Shown here in pieces: positions 43,909 through 52,060 of a DNA stretch of 64,000 bases. The stretch's first letter is position 1. Each line of letters begins with the position of its first letter. Under the pieces are notes generated by a model. The model did no database searches, was not told the origin of the DNA, and saw nothing but the letters and a program-made list of their open reading frames with translations. The position numbers and the translations under genes were made by a program. Origin of the DNA: Anaerolineales bacterium (GTDB lineage: Bacteria > Chloroflexota > Anaerolineae > 4572-78 > J111); assembly GCA_015075185.1 (NCBI GenBank), contig JABTUW010000002.1:620001-684000 (forward strand), in the 5' to 3' direction.

Positions 43909-44739
43909 ATGTCTACTCCCTCCCATATTCGGCTTGGTCAGCGGCTTTGGGGCTGCCTGGCGATACTCCTCGTCGTGCCGCTGCTTTACTACGGCTTGCA
44001 TGTCGCGCTGCGCACCCCGCCGCTGGCCCCCACCCAACTCATTGCCCATCGCGGCGGGCCAAAGTACGCCCCCGAAAACACCCTGGCCGCCTTCCGGCAC
44101 GCCATCACCCAGGGTGTGGACTGGTTGGAGCTCGACGTACAGATGAGCCGGGATGGGACCCTGGTGATCATCCACGATGAAACGGTTGATCGGACCACCA
44201 ACGGGACGGGCGCGGTGCGCGACCTGACCTTCGCCCAAATTCGCGCGCTCGATGCCGGAAGGGGTGAAAAAGTCCCGACTTTCCAAGAAGTGGTGGAGCT
44301 GGCCAGGGCCAACGGGGTGAAGCTATTACCGGAGGCAAAATCCGCGCACCTGTACCCGGGCCTTGAAGAAAAAATGCTGCAAGTGCTGGACGAGGCCGGC
44401 TACCTCGACCAAACCATCATCCAATCCTTCGAGGCCGGCTCGCTCGACACCCTCCATCGCCTCAATCCGAATGTCAAACTGTGCGCCCTCTATGGCCTGG
44501 GGTCGTTCAGTGTCAGCGCGCCGCCCGGCGAGGCGCAGTTCGTCTGCCCCATGGCCGAGATGGTGCTCCTTAATCCGGGTCTCATCCGGCAGGCGCATGG
44601 CGAAGGGCGGCAGGTCTTCATCTGGTTTGGGCTGCTGGAAAACCCCTTCCTCTTCAAGGTCATGCGCTTCTTCGGCGCAGAGGGGTTGATGAGTGATGAT
44701 CCGATCGCGTTGCGGGAGGCGGAGCGATCCACTAAGTGA
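43909..44739 (+). CDS. Glycerophosphodiester phosphodiesterase
   Basis: A 276-residue GDPD with one N-terminal membrane segment (about 14-30), so it is probably membrane-anchored. Catalytic blocks are IAHRGGPKYAPENT, ELDVQMSRDGTLVIIHDETVDRTTNG and the Glu-Lys pair in LLPEAKSAHLYPG. It hydrolyses glycerophosphodiesters to glycerol 3-phosphate and an alcohol; from phosphatidylcholine derivatives it would free choline, relevant to betaine use but only by inference. Its composition returns to the GC-rich norm. Confidence 0.9.
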   Translation: MSTPSHIRLGQRLWGCLAILLVVPLLYYGLHVALRTPPLAPTQLIAHRGGPKYAPENTLAAFRHAITQGVDWLELDVQMSRDGTLVIIHDETVDRTTNGTGAVRDLTFAQIRALDAGRGEKVPTFQEVVELARANGVKLLPEAKSAHLYPGLEEKMLQVLDEAGYLDQTIIQSFEAGSLDTLHRLNPNVKLCALYGLGSFSVSAPPGEAQFVCPMAEMVLLNPGLIRQAHGEGRQVFIWFGLLENPFLFKVMRFFGAEGLMSDDPIALREAERSTK

Positions 44740-44763
44740 TTATCCTAGAATAAGTTCCCCAAA

Positions 44764-44805
44764 GTTCCTACGAGTTCCCAGGGAACTAAGGGAACTCGTA
44801 GGAAC
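44764..44805. terminator. Long hairpin between convergent genes
   Basis: GTTCCTACGAGTTCC and its complement form a 15-base perfect stem, made of AGTTCC-type units. There is no long T run on either strand. It lies between convergent genes and could end both transcripts, or be another repeat array. Confidence 0.4.
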
Positions 44806-44872
44806 TCAAAACAGGAAGTTAATTTTGAATGCTTACTAAAGATAGCCCCGGTTTACAATTTCGACGGCTAAT

Positions 44873-45706
44873 TCACGCGGCCCGGATGGCCACCACCTCC
44901 AGGTATTCCGACTCGACCCGTGTGACGCCGTTATTGGATTGGTTGTGGGCCAGCCAGAGCTGCTCCAACTCCTGGCGCAGCGCGGCCTGGCCTTTTTCAT
45001 CCAAAGCGCCGAATGCCTTGTAGGTCGGGCCGTAGTAGCGGTGGAAGCATTCCACCACCTCGGCCGGCGTAAAGGGGAAGTTGAAGGTGATCGAGCGCCG
45101 GGTGAGTTGTAGATCAGCTATGCTGCCGTTGAACCGCTCGCGCACTGCCATCTCATCGCCCCACAGCAGCGGCGAAGGCATGCCGGGGGCCGGCGGGACA
45201 TGTTTGCCCACAATTTTGAACATCTGGCCGATGAAACCGCCCGGCGTCCAGTTAGCCATGGCGATCCGCCCGCCGGGCCGGCAGGCTCGGGCCAGTTCCG
45301 CTGCTGTCACGTCGGGCCGGGGGGTAAACATGGCTCCAAACATGCTGATGACGGTATCAAACGAAGCGTCGTCATAGGGCAATGCCTCGGCATCATTCTC
45401 GTCAAACTGGATGGCCAGACCCTCCGCTTTGGCCCAGGCCCGGCCCTGTTCCAGTAGATTTGGCGCGAGGTCCAGGCCGGTGACGCTGGCTCCGTTTTTG
45501 GCTGCCGGGATTGTCAGATTGCCGGTGCCGCAGGCCACGTCCAACACCCGTTCGCCTGCTTGCAGGTTGAGGCGGCTGACAAAATCGGCGGCGCCGGGGG
45601 CGTAAGATTTGGCAATCTGCCCAAAATCGCCGGCGGTCCAGGTCGCCTTCAGTTTGGCTTTGAGGGCTTCCATTTCAGGGGTTAAAGTTTTCGTCATCAT
45701 CTTCAT
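44873..45706 (-). CDS. Class I SAM-dependent methyltransferase (UbiE-like)
   Basis: A 277-residue methyltransferase with VLDVACGTGNLTIPAA, GLDLAPNLLEQGRA and NDAEALPYDDASFD, the standard SAM-binding pattern of UbiE/Methyltransf_11 enzymes. The acceptor is unknown; no quinone genes are near. The start at 45706 has AAAGGA; a longer frame 60 bases upstream has no ribosome site. Confidence 0.85.
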   Translation of the reverse strand: MKMMTKTLTPEMEALKAKLKATWTAGDFGQIAKSYAPGAADFVSRLNLQAGERVLDVACGTGNLTIPAAKNGASVTGLDLAPNLLEQGRAWAKAEGLAIQFDENDAEALPYDDASFDTVISMFGAMFTPRPDVTAAELARACRPGGRIAMANWTPGGFIGQMFKIVGKHVPPAPGMPSPLLWGDEMAVRERFNGSIADLQLTRRSITFNFPFTPAEVVECFHRYYGPTYKAFGALDEKGQAALRQELEQLWLAHNQSNNGVTRVESEYLEVVAIRAA

Positions 45707-45849
45707 TGTAGTCCTTTCTTTCTTTGATATTTGATTGATTTTTTCAACGTTTCCGTTGAGGGTCACAGTCTAACCGATTTGACCGGGCAACCCGTCACCA
45801 GAATTAACCCAAGCTGGGGGTGTAGTTCAAACGACTCTATCAAAAAAAC

Positions 45850-45937
45850 CAGGTGACAGGCACTTTTAAATACTAAATAGAGGCAGGTTTTGTTCAAATA
45901 AGCCCAATAAGTAGTCCGATGAGTGCCTGTCACCTTA
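45850..45937. repeat. Inverted repeat of the GGTGACAGGCACT type
   Basis: AGGTGACAGGCACTT and AGTGCCTGTCACCTT are perfect 15-base inverses 55 bases apart. An in-frame ATG of the SARP gene falls inside the right arm and is not a credible start. Confidence 0.7.
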
Positions 45938-45976
45938 ATCCCAATAATGTGCAAACTACCGCCGCCAGCAAGACTG

Positions 45977-45985
45977 TGCTATACT
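45977..45985 (+). promoter_or_regulatory. Extended -10 promoter for the SARP gene
   Basis: TGCTATACT, an extended -10, lies about 50 bases before the chosen ATG. No good -35 is visible. Confidence 0.4.
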
Positions 45986-46032
45986 GCCACTCTACCAACT
46001 TTGTGCAAACAAAATGCAAACAAACGGCAAAC

Positions 46033-49000
46033 ATGGGGAGCATCCTGAAATTGATCAAAGAGGGTGAGCCGAGCACCGCCCGGCTGGAGCTGAGGCTGCT
46101 GGGCCGGCCACAAGTTCACCTTGATGGCGCAGCCGTGACCGACTTTCGCACCGCCAAGGTAGAGGCCCTGCTGTATTACCTGGCCGTTACCGGGCGACCG
46201 CATGGGCGGGAGAGTCTGGTTACGCTCCTGTGGGGTGACATGCCGGAAGCAGCGGCCAAACGGAATCTGACCCAGGTGCTGTCGCTGCTGCGGAAACAAT
46301 TCGGCCTGTTTCTGGAGATTACCCCGCAGCAAATTGGCCTTAAGCCGGAGCCGCCTTATTGGGTTGACGTTCAACTGTTTCAACAGGCGCTTGAGACCAT
46401 TGATCCAACCCAAGAGCCGGAACGGCTGCGCCGGGTGGTCGAGTTATATCAAGGTGATTTTTTGCAGGGCTTCTATGTCAAAGAGGCTCTCGACTTTGAG
46501 GAGTGGGTGCTGACCCAACGGGAGCGGCTGCGGGAGCTGATGATCCAGGCATTGGACAGCCTGGTTAGCCACTATCTTGGACAGGCCGACTACCCCACCG
46601 GTCTCGACAGCGCCGCCCGGCTGTTGGCCCTGGAACCGTGGCGGGAAACAGCCCACCGGCAGATGATGCTGCTTTTGGCTCGCAGCGGGCGGCGGGAGGC
46701 GGCGCTGGCCCAATATGAAACTTGCCGCCGGATTTTGGCCGAGGAGTTGGGGGTCGAACCGATGGCCGAAACAACCGCCCTGTACCAGCGGCTCAAAGCG
46801 GCCGTTGCGGCGCTGCCTCACAACTTGCCACCCCCCACCACCTTTGTTGGGAGAGAACGGGAACTGAGCCATCTCCAGAGTCGGTTAAGCCAGCCGGACT
46901 GCCGCTTGTTGACCCTGGTTGGGCCGGGCGGTATCGGCAAAACCCGGCTGGCGATTGAGGCCGCTCGGCGCTGCCTCGAGCCAACTTTTGGACCCGACGA
47001 AGTCAGCTTTGCCGACGGCGTCTACTTCGTCAATCTGGCCCCGGTCAGTGCCGGCGAAACCACCGGCGGGCTGCCGGAAGCGAGGCAGGCAACTAATCCG
47101 ATCCTGGTTGCTATAGCCGCAGCGGTGGGTTTCTCCTTCCAGGGCGCTGCCGATTTGAAGACGCAGGTGTTTGACCATCTCCGCCGGAAAGAGATGCTGC
47201 TGGTGCTGGATAACTTTGAGCACCTGGTCGAAGAGGCCGGGTTGCTGGTCGAACTGCTGAACGCCGTGCCCGGCATCAGGTTGCTGGTCACCTCCCGCGA
47301 GCGGCTCAACCTGCGAGAAGAGTGGGTCTGGGAGGTTGGCGGGCTGGACTACCCACGCAGGGGCACCGTCCTTCGACAGGCTCAGGATGAAAGGGAGCCG
47401 GGCAGCCAGGCAGACAGCCAGATATCTATCGCTGATCTCCAAACTTACGAGGCGATCGTTCTCTTTTGCCTCCAGGCCCAGCGTATTCGAGGTGATTTCA
47501 GCCTGTCTGAAAACGAAGCGCCCTATGTGCTGCGGTTGTGCCAATTAGTGGAAGGCGCGCCGCTGGCCCTTGAACTGGCCACCAGTTGGCTGCGGGTGCT
47601 CTCCTGTGCTGAAGTGGTTGCCAGGGTAGAACGCAGTCTTGATTTTTTAAGCAGTTCGCTGCGCAATGTCCCGGAACGGCATCGCAGCGTGCGGGCCGTG
47701 TTCGAGCAATCCTGGCAAATGCTCTCGGAGCCGGAACAGGCCGTTTTTCGCCGGTTATCGCTGTTTAAAGGGGGATTTCAACGGGAAGCGGCCCAGACCG
47801 TGGCCGGGGCCAGGTTGCCCATCCTGACCAGACTGGTCGGTAAATCACTGCTGCGTTTGACTCCATCCGGCCGTTATCAGCTTCACGAAGTGCTGCGCCA
47901 GTTTGCCGCCGAGAAGCTCCTGGTCGAGGCAGACCCGCTTGAAACGCATCAGCCACAGCCGGAATCAGCTTTAGCTGTGTGGCAGCGCTACAGTACTTAC
48001 TATTTACGTTGGGTCAATCAACGGGAAGCCAACCTCAGAGGCAGCACCCCGCAGCTTGCCTTGAGCGAACTTTGGACCGATGTGGACAATATCTGCCAGG
48101 CCTGGCACTGGGCGGTTGTCGCTGCTCAAATTGATGAAATTGAGGCTGCGCTGGGTGGGTTTGCCCGTTTTTATGATTTGACCAGTCTCTTTGAAGAAGG
48201 GGCTGCCGTTTTTGGCCAGGCCGCCAACGACCTGCATGAATATGGGGGGACGTCAGATGAAGGTTCAAAACAAGCCCTTCAAAAGACGGTGGTCAAGCTC
48301 TGGGTGGAACAGGCCCGTTTATTGAACCGGCGCGGCCTGTCGGAGCAGGCGCTCCAGGTTATACCCAGAGCGGCTGAACTGGCCCATCAGATCCAAGACA
48401 CCGCTCTGGAGGCCCTGGCCTATCATCAGTGGGGCGAGACCCTTTTCATTCTGGGTCAGCCGGCCCTCTCGCAAGCACGTTTGGAGAAGGCGCTGGGTTT
48501 GGCCCGTGCGGCCGAGATGGGAGCCATCGAGGCCGAAGCCTTGCGCCATTTGGGTCTCGCCCGAAACGATCTGGGAGATGCCGCCGGAGCCTTAAAATTT
48601 TACCAGGAGTCGCTGGCTCGTTCTCGCCATCTTAAAGACTTGCGCGGCGAAGGTTTAGCCCTCAATAATCTGGCTTACCTGCAACGCAGGTGGGGGCAGT
48701 GGGCCGAGGCCGAAACTCATTTTGAACAGGCGCTCCACATCTTTCAGGAGATTGATTACCGCTGGGGGCAGGATACGGTGCTTTATAACCTGGGCAATCT
48801 CCGCTGCGACCTCGGTCGTTACAGCCAGGCCCAGGCGCTGTGCCAGCAGAGCCGGCAAATCTGCGCCGAGATCAAAGATTACTGGGGCGAATGTCACGTA
48901 CTGAACAGTTTGGGGAATATACTGCGCGAGCAGGGCGATTTCTCCACCGCTCACAGCTATTACCAACAGGCCCTTCAACTCTGGCGGACGATCGGCGTCC

Positions 49001-49611
49001 GATTTTATGAGGGGGTCACACTGGCCGAACTGGCCTTGTTGGGTCATCTAACGGGGCATAACGAGGCCGCCTCTGACTACAGCCAACAGGCCGAACAGAT
49101 CGGCCAGGAGATAGGCTCCCCGGAAATCCGCGCCTCGGCTTTGACTCACCTGGGACACGCTCAAGTTGCCTTGAACTTTCTCCCGGAAGCGGCCAAAAGT
49201 TACCGCCAGGCTCTGCTCCTGCGTCAAGAGATGGGCCAACCTCATTTTGCCCGTGAAATTCTGGCCGGCCTTTGCCGGGTCGCCCTGGCGCAGGGTCATC
49301 TGGAGCAGGCGCAGGCTTTTGTCACCGAATTATTACCCCAACTTGAAATCAAGTATCTCTACGGAACGCGCGAGCCGTTTCGGGTCTATCTGACCTGTTA
49401 CCTGGTTCTGCAAGCCGGCCATGACGCCCGCGCCGGGGACGTGCTGGCTGCCGCTTACCGGCTGCTGCAAGAACGGTCAGCCGAGATCGTGGATGAACGG
49501 CTGCGGCGTTTCTACCTGGAGAATATTCCGGCGCATCAAGAAATTGTGCGGGCGTTTTCCCACCAGGCCACCGACCGATTTGATAAAGCTCTCTCGGCCG
49601 GTCATTCTTAA
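46033..49611 (+). CDS. SARP/BTAD transcriptional regulator with NB-ARC ATPase and TPR array
   Basis: About 1,192 residues. A winged-helix DNA-binding domain (about 15-95) and a BTAD helical domain (about 110-260) come first. An NB-ARC/AAA ATPase follows, with Walker A GPGGIGKTR, LLVLDNFEHLV and LVTSRERLNLREEW. The C-terminal half is TPR repeats (DLRGEGLALNNLAYL, YNLGNLRCDLG, VLNSLGNILREQGD). Such AfsR/MalT-like activators couple a signal to gene switching. Start at 46033 because an earlier in-frame ATG lies in a repeat. A foreign word, VLRQAQDER, sits after the NB-ARC strand (DNA 47369-47393). Target genes unknown; the HAD-radical SAM pair directly downstream is a candidate. Confidence 0.85.
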   Translation: MGSILKLIKEGEPSTARLELRLLGRPQVHLDGAAVTDFRTAKVEALLYYLAVTGRPHGRESLVTLLWGDMPEAAAKRNLTQVLSLLRKQFGLFLEITPQQIGLKPEPPYWVDVQLFQQALETIDPTQEPERLRRVVELYQGDFLQGFYVKEALDFEEWVLTQRERLRELMIQALDSLVSHYLGQADYPTGLDSAARLLALEPWRETAHRQMMLLLARSGRREAALAQYETCRRILAEELGVEPMAETTALYQRLKAAVAALPHNLPPPTTFVGRERELSHLQSRLSQPDCRLLTLVGPGGIGKTRLAIEAARRCLEPTFGPDEVSFADGVYFVNLAPVSAGETTGGLPEARQATNPILVAIAAAVGFSFQGAADLKTQVFDHLRRKEMLLVLDNFEHLVEEAGLLVELLNAVPGIRLLVTSRERLNLREEWVWEVGGLDYPRRGTVLRQAQDEREPGSQADSQISIADLQTYEAIVLFCLQAQRIRGDFSLSENEAPYVLRLCQLVEGAPLALELATSWLRVLSCAEVVARVERSLDFLSSSLRNVPERHRSVRAVFEQSWQMLSEPEQAVFRRLSLFKGGFQREAAQTVAGARLPILTRLVGKSLLRLTPSGRYQLHEVLRQFAAEKLLVEADPLETHQPQPESALAVWQRYSTYYLRWVNQREANLRGSTPQLALSELWTDVDNICQAWHWAVVAAQIDEIEAALGGFARFYDLTSLFEEGAAVFGQAANDLHEYGGTSDEGSKQALQKTVVKLWVEQARLLNRRGLSEQALQVIPRAAELAHQIQDTALEALAYHQWGETLFILGQPALSQARLEKALGLARAAEMGAIEAEALRHLGLARNDLGDAAGALKFYQESLARSRHLKDLRGEGLALNNLAYLQRRWGQWAEAETHFEQALHIFQEIDYRWGQDTVLYNLGNLRCDLGRYSQAQALCQQSRQICAEIKDYWGECHVLNSLGNILREQGDFSTAHSYYQQALQLWRTIGVRFYEGVTLAELALLGHLTGHNEAASDYSQQAEQIGQEIGSPEIRASALTHLGHAQVALNFLPEAAKSYRQALLLRQEMGQPHFAREILAGLCRVALAQGHLEQAQAFVTELLPQLEIKYLYGTREPFRVYLTCYLVLQAGHDARAGDVLAAAYRLLQERSAEIVDERLRRFYLENIPAHQEIVRAFSHQATDRFDKALSAGHS
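47369..47393. repeat. Dispersed repeat inserted in frame in the SARP gene
   Basis: GTCCTTCGACAGGCTCAGGA matches the palindrome at 38982-39006 (inverted). In this frame it reads VLRQAQDE, a telltale of this repeat family within proteins. Confidence 0.7.
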
Positions 49612-49624
49612 AACCTTCCCTCAT

Positions 49625-49653
49625 TTTACACCTCATCTTTCATAGAATATAAT
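49625..49653 (+). promoter_or_regulatory. Promoter for the HAD-radical SAM pair
   Basis: TTTACA, 17 bases, TATAAT, about 115 bases before the HAD start. Confidence 0.55.
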
Positions 49654-49767
49654 GGTTGAAGTTACACAGTTGAAGGTTTATCCCCCTCTAACCTCCTTTC
49701 AGTCGCCCACAGGGGGGAGAATTAGCTTAAGTCCCTCCCTTTGGGAGGGATTTCAGGCAGAATAGTT

Positions 49768-50496
49768 ATGTCACACTTTGAAGTCGTTGCCTTTGACGCC
49801 GACGATACGCTCTGGCATAACGAGCGCCTCTATGTCAGCGCCCAGGCTAAGTTAAAAGCGCTTTTGGCGCAGTACCACAGCCCGGAGTGGATTGAGGAGC
49901 GCCTTTATCAAACAGAAATGCGCAATTTGCAGCATTTTGGTTATGGCATTAAAGCCTTCGCCCTCTCCATGATTGAAACCGCCGTGCAGCTTAGCGAAGG
50001 CCGCATCGCCGGGAGCGACGTCCAGGCCATCATTGACTCGGCCAAAGAGATGCTCGCGGCGGATGTCGAACTGCTGGAGCATGCGGCCGAAACCCTGGCC
50101 GGCCTGGCGCAAACCTATGCGCTAATGTTGATTACCAAAGGCGACCTGCGCGATCAAGAGCTGAAGATCGCCCGCTCGGGCCTGGCCCAGCACTTCCGTC
50201 ATGTCGAAATCGTGAGCGATAAGAGCCGGGAGAGCTATCACAGGCTCTTGCAGCGCCATAGCATCGCCCCGGAGCGCTTTCTCATGGTAGGCAACTCGCT
50301 CCGCTCGGACATCCTGCCGGTCCTGGCGCTCGGAGCCAACGCGGTTTACATCCCCTATCAGCTTACCTGGGCGCACGAAAGCGCAGAGCGGCCCTCGGCT
50401 GAGCAGCCGGGTTTTTATGAACTTGAGCATCTGGGGCTGTTACCGGAGTTACTGGAGAGGGTGGAGGGCCAAGAAATTCAGGAAACCTCGAAGTAA
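49768..50496 (+). CDS. HAD-superfamily phosphatase upstream of the selenoprotein gene
   Basis: A 242-residue HAD hydrolase. Motif I is VAFDADDTLWHNE, Lys is in TKGDLRDQE, and motif IV is VGNSLRSDILPVLALG. It resembles the YjjG/GS1-like phosphatase group with a helical cap. It ends one base before the start of the radical SAM gene, so translation is coupled. The start at 49768 has only a distant GGGAGGG, and the preceding 30 bases are a CTCCC/GGGAG hairpin. A joint pathway role is inferred. Confidence 0.8.
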   Translation: MSHFEVVAFDADDTLWHNERLYVSAQAKLKALLAQYHSPEWIEERLYQTEMRNLQHFGYGIKAFALSMIETAVQLSEGRIAGSDVQAIIDSAKEMLAADVELLEHAAETLAGLAQTYALMLITKGDLRDQELKIARSGLAQHFRHVEIVSDKSRESYHRLLQRHSIAPERFLMVGNSLRSDILPVLALGANAVYIPYQLTWAHESAERPSAEQPGFYELEHLGLLPELLERVEGQEIQETSK

Positions 50497-50497
50497 T

Positions 50498-51958
50498 ATG
50501 GGACTCAATATTCTTCTCGTTTCTACCTATGAAATGGGCCGGCAGCCGTTTGGACTGGCCTCGCCGGCGGCGTGGCTGCGCCGGGCCGGTTTCGAGGTGC
50601 GCTGCCTCGATCTGTCGCTTGACTCGCTGGACGTAGAGGCTGTCCGCGCCGCCGGGTTGGTCGCCTTCTACGTACCGATGCACATGGGCACGCGCATGGC
50701 CGTGCCGGTCATTGCCCAGGTGCGGCAGATCAATCCAGACGCTCACCTGTGCTGCTACGGCCTCTACGCTCCGGTCAGCGCCGATTATCTCTACCGCTTG
50801 GGTGTGGACACTCTCCTCGGCGGGGAATTTGAAGCGGGACTCGTGGCCCTGGCGCGGCGAATCAGCGAATCAGCGAATGGGCGAACCCGCAGGGCAAGTG
50901 TGGCGAATGAACAAATTACGCCTCACGTTTCACGTTTCACGCTCCCTCTCATCTCCCTCGACCGCCAGAGCTTCCTCCCTCCCGACCGCACTGACCTGCC
51001 TAACCTGAGCCGATATGCTCACCTCATCAGCAGCAACGGCGAAAGCATCACCGTCGGCTACACCGAGGCCAGCCGGGGCTGCAAGCATCTCTGCCGCCAC
51101 TGCCCGATTGTGCCGGTCTACGGCGGGCGCTTCAGGATTGTCCAGCGCGAGGTGGTCCTGGCCGACATTCGCCAGCAGGTCGTGGCCGGAGCAAAGCACA
51201 TTACCTTTGGCGATCCCGATTTTTTTAACGGCCCCGGCCACGCGATGCCCCTGGTCACGGCGCTGCACGCCGAGTTCCCCCACTTGACCTATGATGTTAC
51301 TATCAAAGTGGAACACCTGCTCCAACACGCCGAACACCTGCCGGCGCTGAAAGAAACCGGCTGCCTCTTCATCACCAGCGCTGTTGAGTCATTTGACGAA
51401 CGCATCCTGGGGATTTTCGACAAGGGCCACAGCCGCGAGGATTTTATCACCGCCTTGACTCTCTGCCGCCAAGTGGGCCTGCTGCTGGTGCCGACCTTTG
51501 TCGCCTTTACCCCCTGGACCACCCTGGCCGGGTATCGCGCTTTTCTGGCTGAGATTGTCCGGCTGGGGCTGGTGGACCAGGTTTCGCCGATCCAGTGCGC
51601 CATTCGGCTGTTGATACCGCCCGGCTCCAAGCTGTTGGAGCTGTTGGAAGTCGAAGACCTGGTCGAGGGGCTGGACGAGGCCAAACTCTCCTACCTCTGG
51701 CACAGCGCCGACCCGCGCGTAGACGCCTTGCAGCATGATCTGGAGATTTTAGTGCAGCGCTGCGCCGGCCAGCATGTTCCCCGGCGCGAAGTCTTTCGGA
51801 GGGTCTGGGAGCACGCTTACCAGGGGGTGGGCGACCCGGCGGGTCGAGTTCCCTTCCCGGAACTCCCGGAGGCTGCCGGTTTTGTGCCCTACCTGACCGA
51901 ACCCTGGTACTGCTGAGCGGAACCAACCGAGGAGCAGTTTGCTTCTCTTTACTTGTAA
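50498..51958 (+). CDS. CUAEP-tail B12-binding radical SAM selenoprotein
   Basis: A B12-binding domain (about 1-120: NILLVSTYEMGRQPFGLASP) precedes a radical SAM domain with the cluster motif GCKHLCRHCPI (C-x3-C-x2-C). The frame meets TGA at 51914-51916, which I read as selenocysteine, not stop: the codons before and after give W-Y-C-U-A-E-P and then TEEQFASLYL with a TAA at 51956. That tail is the hallmark of the CUAEP/CCAEP-tail radical SAM (seleno)protein family. The total is 486 residues with Sec at 473. A hairpin follows the TGA. A repeat array inside residues about 121-148 adds a linker. Substrate unknown. An ordinary caller would stop at 51916. Confidence 0.85.
51929..51947 (+). promoter_or_regulatory. 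Candidate bacterial SECIS hairpin
   Basis: GAGGAGC (51929-51935) pairs with GCTTCTC (51941-51947), one G-U included, around loop AGTTT. It begins 12 bases after the TGA, the position of bacterial SECIS elements. The loop lacks the GGU of the E. coli element, as is common outside enterobacteria. Confidence 0.5.
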
Positions 51959-52012
51959 TGAGGTGAAGACGCGAGGAGGCGAGGGATTTTGCCTCAAATC
52001 GCAATGATTTTT

Positions 52013-52057
52013 ACCGGAGACGAGGGATCAGCAAGGATGCCCCGTCTCCGGTTTTCT
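52013..52057 (+). terminator. Intrinsic terminator after the selenoprotein gene
   Basis: ACCGGAGACG with GGG pairs with CCCCGTCTCCGGT, then TTTCTTT. It lies 55 bases past the TAA at 51956, closer to that end than expected had translation stopped elsewhere, and also meets the convergent LysM gene. Confidence 0.75.
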
Positions 52058-52060
52058 TTA

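Noticed and set aside
45919..46032. ATG-started 38-residue extension of the SARP protein
   Set aside because: The ATG lies in an inverted repeat upstream of the extended -10 promoter.
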